Shown in pieces: positions 7,032-14,323 of a stretch of DNA of 14,828 bases. The notes beneath the pieces were generated by a model. The model was not told the DNA's origin, made no database searches, and saw only the letters and a list, made by a program, of their open reading frames with translations. A program made the position numbers and the translations under genes. The stretch is from JAAFKA01 sp043748455 (GTDB lineage Bacteria; Bacteroidota; Bacteroidia; Cytophagales; Thermoflexibacteraceae). The stretch is from contig JAYTNF010000133.1 in the NCBI GenBank assembly GCA_043748455.1, positions 1 to 14,828 on the forward strand, read 5' to 3'. Positions within the stretch are counted from its first letter, which is position 1, and each line of letters begins with the position of its first letter.

Positions 7032-7094
7032 ATAAAAATCGTTATTTTTTAAATGATATTCGTTTAATTATAGATGATATTCGTTTTTTTTGAG
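7032..7094. repeat. three 21-bp direct repeats between divergent promoters (operator-like)
   Basis: Units begin at 7032, 7053 and 7074, each with TCGTT in the same place (C at 7040, 7061 and 7082). The last two share ATGATATTCGTTT exactly; the first is degenerate. The 21-bp period is two helical turns, so proteins bound at each would sit on the same DNA face. They lie between the two promoters without covering either -7 box, and are probably binding sites for one or both HTH regulators. Confidence 0.65.
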
Positions 7095-7105
7095 AATAAC
7101 ACACA

Positions 7106-7138
7106 TTGTTTTTTTATAAATAATATTTTTTATATTTG
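7106..7138 (+). promoter_or_regulatory. Bacteroidota promoter for the XRE regulator
   Basis: TTG (7106-7108), 22 nt, then TATATTTG (7131-7138), an exact TAnnTTTG box. Its end is only 4 nt before the ATG at 7143, so the transcript should be leaderless or nearly so. Confidence 0.72.
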
Positions 7139-7142
7139 TAGT

Positions 7143-7760
7143 ATGAATGATTTACATGATAAAATAAAACAAATACGAGTTATTAAAGGCTTGAAACAAG
7201 CTGATATGGCTGAAAAAATAGGTATTGCACCTGTTAATTATAACCGTTTAGAAAATGGTCTTACTGATATTTCTATGAGTAGGTTAAATCAGCTTGCAGA
7301 AATTTTTGGAATGACTGTAATAGAGATTATGCAGTATGGAGATGAAAAAATAGAAAGTAAAGAAACTATCTTGACACATATTTTAGGTTTTAATTTAGAG
7401 TTCTTAATAAGAGATGTTAGGGCTGCCAAATCACAAATAGAACTGTTATCACGTTGGATAAGTAATGACAGGGGTGTGTATGACAAACTGAATGAAAAAT
7501 ATTTAGCCTATCAACAAATTATGTATGAAAAAGACTTAGAGATGTATTCCCGCAATATGTGTGAGGAAGATTTTGAGAAGTTGGACATAAGAGATAAAAA
7601 AAGTAGTATGTATAAAGGCAATTATGAAAGAACATTAGAACAATATTTTAATATGTTGATTATTGTTTTGACTGTTAGACTAAGTAAACAGTTACTAAAT
7701 AAAAATATGAAAATAGATATTGAAAAACTACTCAATACGAATGATTTTAATGATTTGTAA
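7143..7760 (+). CDS. XRE-family transcriptional regulator, CI-like
   Basis: A 205-aa protein from ATG 7143. Although the frame is open upstream to an ATG at 7074, the promoter box at 7131-7138 lies inside that extension, so the inner start is right. Residues about 7-62 are a HTH_3 domain (IRVIKGLKQADMAEKIGIAP, then NRLENGLTDISMSRLNQLAE). The rest (about 75-205) is helical and charged and may mediate dimers or sense a signal. No peptidase motif of the LexA/CI type is seen. It is the only strong plus-strand gene on the left side and diverges from the HTH/integrase block, so it is probably the repressor of that block and of itself. Confidence 0.85.
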   Translation: MNDLHDKIKQIRVIKGLKQADMAEKIGIAPVNYNRLENGLTDISMSRLNQLAEIFGMTVIEIMQYGDEKIESKETILTHILGFNLEFLIRDVRAAKSQIELLSRWISNDRGVYDKLNEKYLAYQQIMYEKDLEMYSRNMCEEDFEKLDIRDKKSSMYKGNYERTLEQYFNMLIIVLTVRLSKQLLNKNMKIDIEKLLNTNDFNDL

Positions 7761-7797
7761 TATTTTTAGTTTTTTCACGTTTTAACCTTTTACAATT

Positions 7798-7917
7798 ATG
7801 CAATCACTTGTAATAACGCCTAAAACTAAGGCACAATTCAAATTACTTGCCGATTTATTAGCCGAAATGAATATTAAGGCTACCCTGTTAGTTTTCGCAA
7901 ATTTGCGAAAATTCTAA
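7798..7917 (+). pseudogene. 39-aa antitoxin-like ORF, probably truncated
   Basis: The ORF reads MQSLVITPKTKAQFKLLADL and then LAEMNIKATLL. This is the opening of small Bacteroidota antitoxins of the DUF2683 kind: a beta strand, a helix and a second strand. Those proteins usually continue for another 30-50 residues, but here the frame runs into the 20-bp palindrome at 7892 and stops. No toxin gene follows. It begins 37 nt after the XRE stop. It may be a remnant cut by recombination at this junction, or a genuine tiny protein. Confidence 0.5.
7892..7911. repeat. perfect 20-bp palindrome
   Basis: TTTTCGCAAATTTGCGAAAA equals its own reverse complement. ATTTGCGAA recurs 18 bp on (7901-7909 and 7919-7927), within a second dyad with arms AAAATT and AATTTT around TGCG. 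It could be a regulator operator or a recombination site. It ends the antitoxin-like frame. Confidence 0.75.
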
Positions 7918-7969
7918 AATTTGCGAATTTTATTGATTAGCCTCAAATAAAAAACTTTAATGTAGAATT

Positions 7970-7993
7970 AGTGTAGAGAGTTTACTCTACACT
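7970..7993 (+). repeat. 9-bp hairpin AGTGTAGAG / CTCTACACT
   Basis: Perfect arms at 7970-7978 and 7985-7993 with a 6-nt loop. No T-run follows, so it is not a typical terminator. TGTAGAATT flanks it as a direct repeat at 7961-7969 and 8077-8085. It may be part of the attachment-site protein-binding region. Confidence 0.5.
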
Positions 7994-8014
7994 GAAACTG
8001 TTGTAAGTTGCTGG

Positions 8015-8139
8015 TAATCAAATAGTTATGAGCTAATTTTCTATCAAAAAAAGTATAAAAAAGTATATGTTTTGAGTGTAGAATTTACCGCAACCACTTT
8101 TTTTTATTTTATAAGCTATTGATAATCAATAAGTTATAA
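8015..8139 (+). repeat. 17-bp imperfect direct repeats next to the attachment core
   Basis: TAATCAAATAGTTATGA (8015-8031) and TAATCAATAAGTTATAA (8123-8139) agree at 14 of 17 positions, 108 bp apart; the second ends 7 bp before the RNA-gene fragment. Such repeats beside an attachment core can be integrase arm sites. AT-rich chance similarity cannot be excluded. Confidence 0.4.
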
Positions 8140-8146
8140 AAATGTG

Positions 8147-8165
8147 TCGACTCCCACCGTCTCCA
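8147..8165 (+). other. 3' end of a tmRNA (ssrA) or tRNA gene: putative attachment-site core
   Basis: TCGACT CCCAC CGTCTCC A fits, in order, the T-loop end, the 3' strand of the T-stem (5 nt), the 3' strand of the acceptor stem (7 nt) and an A discriminator, with CCA not encoded. U at position 70 would allow the G3-U70 alanine identity pair of tmRNA; a tRNA-Ser with GGAGACG is the alternative. Upstream sequence has no complementary T-stem or acceptor strand, so only the 3' end is present. A terminator follows at 8170. Fragments starting inside the T-loop are the usual scar of tyrosine-recombinase integration into RNA genes. Confidence 0.65.
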
Positions 8166-8169
8166 CAAA

Positions 8170-8199
8170 ACAACCCGCACAAGGCGGGTTGTGCCTTTT
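8170..8199 (+). terminator. intrinsic terminator after the RNA-gene fragment
   Basis: A 9-bp GC-rich stem ACAACCCGC (8170-8178) / GCGGGTTGT (8184-8192), a 5-nt loop, then GCCTTTT. It stands 4 nt after the RNA 3' end, as expected for a tRNA or tmRNA terminator kept with, or mimicked next to, the attachment site. It is far richer in G and C than its surroundings. Confidence 0.75.
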
Positions 8200-8252
8200 A
8201 TAAGGCAATAAAGCATAGAATACCTAACATTTTGACTAAGCCAAAGAAGCAA

Positions 8253-8283
8253 AGTGTTAGCACTAAAAAATTAGTGTTAGCAC
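8253..8283 (+). repeat. 11-bp direct repeat AGTGTTAGCAC upstream of integrase C
   Basis: Exact copies at 8253-8263 and 8273-8283, phased 20 bp apart. Between them CACTAA...TTAGTG forms a small dyad. The position between the attachment core and the integrase gene suits arm-type sites or binding by an excision factor. Confidence 0.55.
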
Positions 8284-8293
8284 CAAATTTAGG

Positions 8294-8338
8294 TTTAGTA
8301 GTCAAGTTATGGCATATCGCCATAGCTTCATTACTAAA
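8294..8338. repeat. 45-bp symmetric two-part inverted repeat before integrase C
   Basis: Outer arms TTTAGTA (8294-8300) / TACTAAA (8332-8338) and inner arms TATGGC (8308-8313) / GCCATA (8319-8324) share one centre, with equal 7-nt spacers on both sides and a 5-nt loop. This is more ordered than expected by chance and could be an operator or an RNA structure in the integrase leader. Confidence 0.6.
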
Positions 8339-8375
8339 CTTTGTTTTTTATATGTTACAACAAAAAAGGTATTCT

Positions 8376-9599
8376 ATGGAAATTTCATTTTGGCTTCGGA
8401 GTGTCAAAAACAGTGAACAATTATTTATGGTTTACTGTGCCATTTCTATCAATGGTGATAGAGATAAAGGTGCATTTAGCACAGGTGTAAAAGTTGCAGA
8501 AATAGATTGGTGCAAACAGCAACAACGAATAAAGGATAAAAATGGTAAAGTAATCCAAAACCATGTTGATAACCAGATTTTAGATAGGCATTATGCAGAT
8601 TTAAAAACTATGTATTTGCAACTCACCGCCATGCAAAAGCCCCTTAATGCTCGCAAAATGAAAGAATACTATTTGCAAGGTTTTGATTTTACAGAAAGAG
8701 AATTTCTACATTATGCACAGGAGTATATCCAAAACCGAAACAAATTAGTAGGAAAATTGATAACACAGGCAACTGCCATCAGAGGTCGGCAATGGTTGCG
8801 AAGAATTACAATTTGGTTGCAAGCTCGCAAACAAGAACATATTTTGCTTAATGAAATTAAGATTAAGCAATTTAATGACTTTGTAAATTATCAATTAACA
8901 GAAGCAAAATTTATTAAATACAATAAAGAATGTATCGGATATGATTCAGAATTAGTCCGCAAAGATGCTTCGTTTTTCAAAACTATTATCAAAGAGGCTT
9001 ACAAAGAGGAGTTGATAGACAAAAATTTGATTCGAGATGAAAAAATAAAAGTTCCAAAAGAACATAAGGACATTATTTTTTTAGAAGATTTTGAATTAGA
9101 CAAAATCCACCACCATCATTTTGCTAACGAAAACTTGCAAAGAATAGCAGATTTATTTGTTTTTCAGTCTTATACAGGCTTTGCATATATAGATGCAAAA
9201 AACTTTGATTATGACAAAGATACTATTATAGCCCCTGATGGCAAGGTTTGGATTAGTAAAGATAGAACAAAATCAGGCTCACAAGCCTTAATTCCGTTTT
9301 TCAAAAAGTCAAGAGCCATTTGGAATAAGTATGAAGGCAATTTGCCAATAATTGCAAACGGGAATTATAATGCCTATTTGAAAGAAATAGCAGTAATTGT
9401 GGGAATCGGAAAAAACCTTACCACTCACATAGCACGCAGAACCGCAGCCATGTTATTCCTCGAACATAATTGCGACTTAGATACAGTCGCCAAAATGTGT
9501 GGACATAATAATGCTAAGATGACAAAAAAATATTATACTAAAATAAGAATACAACGAATAACCGCACAATTAAGCAATAATGGTAGGTTAGAATGGTAA
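8376..9599 (+). CDS. tyrosine recombinase / site-specific integrase C (IntDOT-like)
   Basis: A 407-aa integrase starting MEISFWLRSVKNSEQLFMVY. The frame is open back to an ATG at 8142, but that stretch lies over the RNA-gene fragment, its terminator and the repeats, so it is not coding. ATG 8352 is the other usable start. An arm-binding domain comes first (AISINGDRDKGAFSTGVKV), then a SAM-like domain (about 105-205), then the catalytic domain. Catalytic candidates are Lys299 in RTKSG, His351 and Arg354 in HIARR, His377 in CGHNN and Tyr386 or Tyr387. GFAYID has Ala270 in place of the first arginine. It begins 211 bp from the attachment core, the classical int-att arrangement, and is the likeliest enzyme for that site. 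Confidence 0.88.
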   Translation: MEISFWLRSVKNSEQLFMVYCAISINGDRDKGAFSTGVKVAEIDWCKQQQRIKDKNGKVIQNHVDNQILDRHYADLKTMYLQLTAMQKPLNARKMKEYYLQGFDFTEREFLHYAQEYIQNRNKLVGKLITQATAIRGRQWLRRITIWLQARKQEHILLNEIKIKQFNDFVNYQLTEAKFIKYNKECIGYDSELVRKDASFFKTIIKEAYKEELIDKNLIRDEKIKVPKEHKDIIFLEDFELDKIHHHHFANENLQRIADLFVFQSYTGFAYIDAKNFDYDKDTIIAPDGKVWISKDRTKSGSQALIPFFKKSRAIWNKYEGNLPIIANGNYNAYLKEIAVIVGIGKNLTTHIARRTAAMLFLEHNCDLDTVAKMCGHNNAKMTKKYYTKIRIQRITAQLSNNGRLEW

Positions 9600-9785
9600 A
9601 GTAAAAATTTATATCATAGTAAATGTAATTACAAAGATATAGCAAAAAAAATATTGAGATAACAGATGTAATAATTAGATAGAAATAGAAGTTTTAAGGA
9701 TAGGTATAACTTTTAAAACATAAAAATAAGAACAATTTTCAAAAATAGGGTAAACTTTGTAAGTGAAACCACTTTTTTTACAAAT

Positions 9786-10016
9786 GTGGCAAATCATATT
9801 TACAAAAAAGCAGCAGAACAGACCATAAAAAAAGCAAAGCAAAGATTATCGACTTTGTTGGAAGAACACATAGACGAAATTAATAAAGAAGAAGGCATTT
9901 TTACAATTACAGTAACTTGCAAAGATAGTTCTGTAATTGCAAAACTTAGTTATACTGGATTTTCGGAAGAATTATCTGCTAAAATATCATCAAAATTAGA
10001 ATCATCGCCATCTTGA
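9786..10016 (+). CDS. 76-aa ORF, hypothetical, GTG start
   Basis: The frame reads (M)ANHIYKKAAEQTIKKAKQR, then an acidic stretch (EEHIDEINKEE), a beta-rich part (GIFTITVTCKDSSVIAKLS) and a short tail. The composition looks protein-like, but the only usable start is GTG, rare in this group, and there is a stop in frame just upstream (9762). It overlaps a minus-strand ORF with an ATG start tail to tail at 9950-10016. It might be a fragment of an older gene. I recognise no family. Confidence 0.4.
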   Translation: MANHIYKKAAEQTIKKAKQRLSTLLEEHIDEINKEEGIFTITVTCKDSSVIAKLSYTGFSEELSAKISSKLESSPS

Positions 10017-10129
10017 CAAACGAATTCAAAATTTTGAATTTTATTTATTTTAGCTTGGAAACTTTCAAATAATTGTTGTGCCTCTGCAAGTAGTTTTTGG
10101 CACTCTGAAATATTGGTTGTTAAAATCAT
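9950..10129 (-). CDS. 59-aa ORF, hypothetical, last of the tail-gene block
   Basis: The frame starts with ATG (10129): MILTTNISECQKLLAEAQQL, probably an amphipathic helix (to about residue 33), then an acidic tail (DGDDSNFDDILADNSSE). It has the same orientation as the phage-like genes to its right and follows them across the hairpin spacer. It overlaps the convergent 76-aa ORF by 67 bp. Both may be real, or only one. No known domain is visible. Confidence 0.4.
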   Translation of the reverse strand: MILTTNISECQKLLAEAQQLFESFQAKINKIQNFEFVCQDGDDSNFDDILADNSSENPV

Positions 10130-10181
10130 AAATATTTTAAATAGTTAAAATCTATACAATTACAAAGGTAATAGAAAATAT

Positions 10182-10271
10182 TTATGAGTTATGAGTTATA
10201 AGTTATTTTTTTGACACCCAAACCATAAAATAACTCATAACTCATAATTCATAACTCATAACTCATAACTC
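10182..10271. repeat. heptamer-built long hairpin (ATGAGTT / AACTCAT)
   Basis: The arm at 10182-10209 and the arm at 10227-10254 pair at 26 of 28 positions around a 17-nt loop. Further AACTCAT units extend the right side to 10271. It lies immediately after the stop of the 948-aa gene. It could act as a factor-independent transcript end or protect mRNA ends. Confidence 0.8.
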
Positions 10272-10274
10272 TTT

Positions 10275-13121
10275 TTAAATATAAATTCTTACAAAGCTGC
10301 GGACATAATTTGTTTCAGTCCACACACCATTTTCCAAAGTTTCAGCAATTACATCAAAAGTAGTTCTTCCAAATTGTGGTAAAGTTCTGACTACATCAAT
10401 AAAAGTTAAGTTCCCAGTAGCTGGCACAGGCACAGAAAAATTATCAGAACTTGCATTTTCATAACCCATTCTTACCGAATAACGCACATTTGCGGCATCA
10501 GCAGTATAAAAAGAGCCAAAACGAATATTGATTTGCAAATTTCCATCAACCGAACTAAAACCATTATCAGCAATCACCAACAAAGACCTTAATTCTTTTG
10601 CCACAGTTCGGCGAATGGTTACAAGTCCATTGTTCCAAACATAGCTTGAACGGAGCAAATAATTTGTGTTTGGCATTGGGTCTCCCAAAAATACCACAGT
10701 TTCTACGCCTGCAATGGTTTTAACAAATTCACGACTTGACACGCCAATATTGGCATTATCTTGAAAAATATCACTAATAAATTGTTGCGTTAAACCAAAA
10801 TTGCCAATTTGATACACAAATTTTACCACAATTGGTGGCGGTGGTGGCGGAACTGGACAACCTCCCAAACTCACTGTTACGGTTTGACCTGCAATAACCG
10901 TTGCAGTTCCGCTAATCTGCATATTATCTCCACTGCCTCTGACTTCATAAATTCCCACAGGCAGATTAGAAATAAGCTGCCCACAAACCAAAACTGTAAC
11001 AACTTCTTGAGCTTGATTGACAATAAAATAATTTTGATTTGCTGATGTGCTGCATGTATCTGTGCAAATAAGTTGCAAGTTTCCAAAGGGTGGCAATGGC
11101 GGTTTATCAAAAATTTCGCTGCCAATTTTCACCAAACTTAACCTACTAAAACCCACTTCATCGCCAATTTTAGTTTCAATTTTATTGACCAAAAACACAG
11201 ATTCACGAATCCTAATCTTTTGAGTAGGTTTAAAGGTTCGCAAATCTTCCAAAGTTAGCACTGCGGCAACTTCAAAAACCCTTGAAAGTTTTTTGAAAGC
11301 AATAAAAGGTTTCCAAAAATTGTCAATCAAACCATGTTTTCCTTCCCATCTGAGTGCAAAACTTGCAATTTTATTTCCAAAATTATCATAACAATCAGAT
11401 GAAGCCAATGGATAAAGTCTTTGTGCCGATACTGTAACAGGTGGCGTTTGATTATAATTAATGTTTACAGGCGAGGTTTGCAAACCATGATATAACAAAA
11501 TTCTCACAGGTGGTTTTTGGTCTATTGTTGCTGCAAAATCGGATTCAGGAATTATAAAATTGCCATAACTTATACGTGTGTAAGCTATGGTTTCTTTTTG
11601 ATAAAATGGGCAATCAAAGTCCGTTGAGGCATAATAGTCCTCTAAGACTGCAAATCTTTTTTGATTTTTATAGACTTTACTTTCCTTAAAGACAAAAAAA
11701 GCAGGCACAATAAAATTTTGATTGGTTTTGATAATAGCCAAACATTTTGCATAAGTTCCTGAGATATTTGACTTTAAAATTTCGCCTTCCTTATTCACAA
11801 AATGCCAACCTTTATTGCTTGCCACAGGCGAAAAACCCGTTGTAATGCTTTGTTGATTTGTTTTTGCAACTGTATTAACCTCTGTACTATCTTTTTGCAA
11901 CACATAATCAAGCCAAGGATATTGCCATTCTTGCCAACCGTCCAAAGTATTTTTAAAATAACGGTGAGATTCCAAGACTAAAATTACTGCATACAAAGTT
12001 GTTGTTTGAGGATTTGGCAGTTGAGAAACTTTTTCTACTTCAGCCAACACCTTAAAATTACTCAAATCTGTTTGAGGATTTTCTAAATATTCGGTGATTT
12101 TATCATCATCATGCTTGTCAAAAATAAATCTCAAACCTTGATAATCATTCGGACTTACCTCATGTTCTGGACTTACTTTATCTGTAAAATCTTGATACGC
12201 ATTACTTTGCAAAATATCACTTATAAAATGAATATACACTGTTTTGCGAAAACTATCAAATTCAAAAAACAGTCCTAACAAGTTTTTAATAGCTTTTAGC
12301 AATTCTGCAACCGTCATTACTGGCAAATAATCTGCATAGATTAAATTTTCTGTAACCGTCAAAACCACCCTTTGCTCTTGTATGGTATAAACAGGCTCTG
12401 TGGGTGCATCTTGGACATCAATATTAACTGTGCTTAGAGTTTCAATGACTTTTAGCAACCTATTATTAAAAAATATCAACTTTCTAATATCTAAATTGCC
12501 ATTTGTCCAATTTGGATTTAAGAGCTGATAGCCTAATTTTTTGAGCAATAACTCCAAAATAAAACACACTTTAATCATTGGCACAGGATAACCACTATCA
12601 CCAAAAATTCTTGGCAACACATAATTATTATTTTTATAGCTATTATAAAATTTATTTGCCAATTTGACAACAGGAAAAACTACAGGTGAATCTGCTGTTG
12701 TGATGGTTTTTTTCATTTCGTTTCCTGTATTTGTTGTAACAAACACATAGCTTTCATTGCCCAAAACCTCTGCAATGGGTTTTGACATTTGGCTTACTAA
12801 GTCCGAAATTCCAAACACAAAATTGCCTTCATAAAAGTTTAGTGTAGCTTTTCGCAGCCTAAATTTTCCTGCATACAATTTGACACCATTAAAACTTAGT
12901 GCTGCATCAAACTCCTCAAAAGTATAGGTTTTTGACTTAGAAACCATAGCTTCTGGACTGCCAAAAATGCTTTGAGCATCGGCATCAACCGCAATTTTAA
13001 AAGATGAACTGCGGTTTCCATTCAAAAATTCAGTATCAAAAATGAGGTTGTTAATATCAAAACTCACTTTTTGACCCGATAATAAATGTAGAATTTTATT
13101 TTGTATTTGTAGTGTTAGCAT
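10275..13121 (-). CDS. 948-aa phage tail/baseplate-like structural protein
   Basis: The N-terminal part (VSFDINNLIFDTEFLNGNRS, then FKIAVDADAQSIFGSPEAM) resembles the opening of large tail-hub or baseplate proteins in Bacteroidota phages and prophages. There a similar strand-rich segment precedes a domain comparable to tail hub proteins. A cysteine-containing beta region (about 690-755) leads to a proline run (about 757-763), then a beta-rich C-terminal domain of roughly 185 residues that may bind a surface receptor or glycan. No signal peptide, membrane segment or enzyme motif is visible. It is the third gene of the minus-strand module, after the LamG protein and the 363-aa gene. The phage assignment rests on remembered family resemblance and gene order; a secreted adhesin is the alternative. 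Confidence 0.6.
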   Translation of the reverse strand: MLTLQIQNKILHLLSGQKVSFDINNLIFDTEFLNGNRSSSFKIAVDADAQSIFGSPEAMVSKSKTYTFEEFDAALSFNGVKLYAGKFRLRKATLNFYEGNFVFGISDLVSQMSKPIAEVLGNESYVFVTTNTGNEMKKTITTADSPVVFPVVKLANKFYNSYKNNNYVLPRIFGDSGYPVPMIKVCFILELLLKKLGYQLLNPNWTNGNLDIRKLIFFNNRLLKVIETLSTVNIDVQDAPTEPVYTIQEQRVVLTVTENLIYADYLPVMTVAELLKAIKNLLGLFFEFDSFRKTVYIHFISDILQSNAYQDFTDKVSPEHEVSPNDYQGLRFIFDKHDDDKITEYLENPQTDLSNFKVLAEVEKVSQLPNPQTTTLYAVILVLESHRYFKNTLDGWQEWQYPWLDYVLQKDSTEVNTVAKTNQQSITTGFSPVASNKGWHFVNKEGEILKSNISGTYAKCLAIIKTNQNFIVPAFFVFKESKVYKNQKRFAVLEDYYASTDFDCPFYQKETIAYTRISYGNFIIPESDFAATIDQKPPVRILLYHGLQTSPVNINYNQTPPVTVSAQRLYPLASSDCYDNFGNKIASFALRWEGKHGLIDNFWKPFIAFKKLSRVFEVAAVLTLEDLRTFKPTQKIRIRESVFLVNKIETKIGDEVGFSRLSLVKIGSEIFDKPPLPPFGNLQLICTDTCSTSANQNYFIVNQAQEVVTVLVCGQLISNLPVGIYEVRGSGDNMQISGTATVIAGQTVTVSLGGCPVPPPPPPIVVKFVYQIGNFGLTQQFISDIFQDNANIGVSSREFVKTIAGVETVVFLGDPMPNTNYLLRSSYVWNNGLVTIRRTVAKELRSLLVIADNGFSSVDGNLQINIRFGSFYTADAANVRYSVRMGYENASSDNFSVPVPATGNLTFIDVVRTLPQFGRTTFDVIAETLENGVWTETNYVRSFVRIYI

Positions 13122-13130
13122 AGTGTAAAG

Positions 13131-13222
13131 AATTATGAATTATGAATTATGAATTATGAATTATTGTTTTTTTACGTATGAAAGAAAAATAATTCATAAT
13201 TCATAATTCATAATTCATAATT
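13131..13222. repeat. perfect 35-bp inverted repeat of AATTATG heptamers
   Basis: The left arm (13131-13165) is five tandem AATTATG-type heptamers; the right arm (13188-13222) is its exact reverse complement, separated by 22 nt. It fills the gap between the 363-aa and 948-aa genes, ending 9 bp upstream of the latter's ATG. Both DNA strands, or RNA from either, would fold into a very long stem. The same design with different heptamers occurs at 10182. Confidence 0.9.
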
Positions 13223-13225
13223 ATT

Positions 13226-14317
13226 TTAAATTGTGTAATCAAATTCAAACGAATACAGAAAGTCATCAGATACCAAAGTTTTCATTTTTTTGGTTGTAAT
13301 ATTTACCGGTAAAAACCTATTGGAATCTATGCGTAAAAATACCTCTTTTGAGATAAGCAACTCTGCTATGATTTTCTCATAATAACTTTTTTCTAAAAAA
13401 CCTGACCGCAGTTTTCCACTTTGTTTTTGGCTTTGGTTATAGCTATTTGTTTGGCGTTGATTGAGATTGTAATTATAAGGCAAGTAATGTTCAAAACTTT
13501 GTTTTTCGGCTTCCAAACTTTGTTCTGCAATGCCTGTAAGTTGTATGGAATCAAAGCCACCCAAAGAATTAGAAAAATGTAATTCGTTTAAGTAATGCAA
13601 ATATTCATTATCAACTACTTGAATATCAATTACTTGCAAATCAATAGTTAGACTTAATTGCACAATCTTTTTTGTAGGATTAAGCAATTTATAACCTTGA
13701 GCAGCTTCAGAAATTGGAATCATAATGGGTTGATATTGAAAAGTATCTCCTATAAAAATATCTTTTGTGGCGGTGCTATTGTCATCATACCTAATATTTA
13801 TGACACACTTTACCTCATTTGCATCAGCCAAAGGCATGTATGTAACAAAAGCCTGTTGCAACAAATCCATCACCAAATAAGGCAATGTACTAAGAAATTG
13901 CTTATTATTTGGCAATATTTGCACAGGTGAAAGGTCTTTATAAGGAAAATCTATGTGCGAAAAACCACCCAACAAAGCAAAATGAATGTTGGCATCTTCT
14001 GTCCAAACCAACTCCGAATAAACAGAATTTTCTAACACTTGGGCATAACTGACTTTATACCTTTTGCAAACTTGCAAACAGTTTTGTGGTGCAGTTCCCA
14101 ACCAAATTGGAATATCATAGCTCAGTCTTTTGTCGAGAAACTCCTGCAAATAAAACCGAACTTGTCCGTTTAGTTCTGGCACTGCCTCCATTTCGTCAAC
14201 CAATTCATAACTATTGCTATAAATTTCAGTTTCTACATACAATCGTAACAACACATATTTTACGGTGTTTGCAACGGTTTTTGGATAGGTAATATAGTTT
14301 TTTGTCGTGTGTAACAT
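13226..14317 (-). CDS. 363-aa phage structural protein of a Bacteroidota-specific family
   Basis: The protein opens MLHTTKNYITYPKTVANTVK, and a strand-rich stretch follows (VLLRLYVETEIYSNSYELVD, then GQVRFYLQEFLD). Near residue 250 it has LHFSNSLGGFDSIQLTG, and near the C-terminus LRSGFLEKSYYEKIIAELL and SKEVFLRIDSNRFLPVNI, ending FLYSFEFDYTI. The pattern of a gly-gly-phe-asp turn, then a conserved half ending in an aromatic strand, matches a family I recall from Bacteroidota phage tail loci; its role there is probably tail or baseplate assembly. It lies between the LamG gene and the 948-aa gene, all minus strand. Certainty about function is limited. Confidence 0.55.
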   Translation of the reverse strand: MLHTTKNYITYPKTVANTVKYVLLRLYVETEIYSNSYELVDEMEAVPELNGQVRFYLQEFLDKRLSYDIPIWLGTAPQNCLQVCKRYKVSYAQVLENSVYSELVWTEDANIHFALLGGFSHIDFPYKDLSPVQILPNNKQFLSTLPYLVMDLLQQAFVTYMPLADANEVKCVINIRYDDNSTATKDIFIGDTFQYQPIMIPISEAAQGYKLLNPTKKIVQLSLTIDLQVIDIQVVDNEYLHYLNELHFSNSLGGFDSIQLTGIAEQSLEAEKQSFEHYLPYNYNLNQRQTNSYNQSQKQSGKLRSGFLEKSYYEKIIAELLISKEVFLRIDSNRFLPVNITTKKMKTLVSDDFLYSFEFDYTI

Positions 14318-14323
14318 AGCTTT

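Noticed and set aside
7970..7993. Terminator for the XRE/antitoxin transcript
   Set aside because: The stem is good, but no T-run follows; it is kept only as a hairpin.
8142..8375. N-terminal 78-residue extension of integrase C
   Set aside because: It covers the RNA-gene 3' end, its terminator and direct repeats; the family's N-terminus aligns at the ATG at 8376.
3809..9599. A recombinase-in-trio (RIT) element
   Set aside because: RIT elements have three adjacent, co-directional, often overlapping recombinases. Here A and B are separated by small ORFs, and C is on the other strand beyond the regulators.
13131..13222. CRISPR array or IS end
   Set aside because: The heptamers have no unique spacers, and no transposase or cas gene is near.
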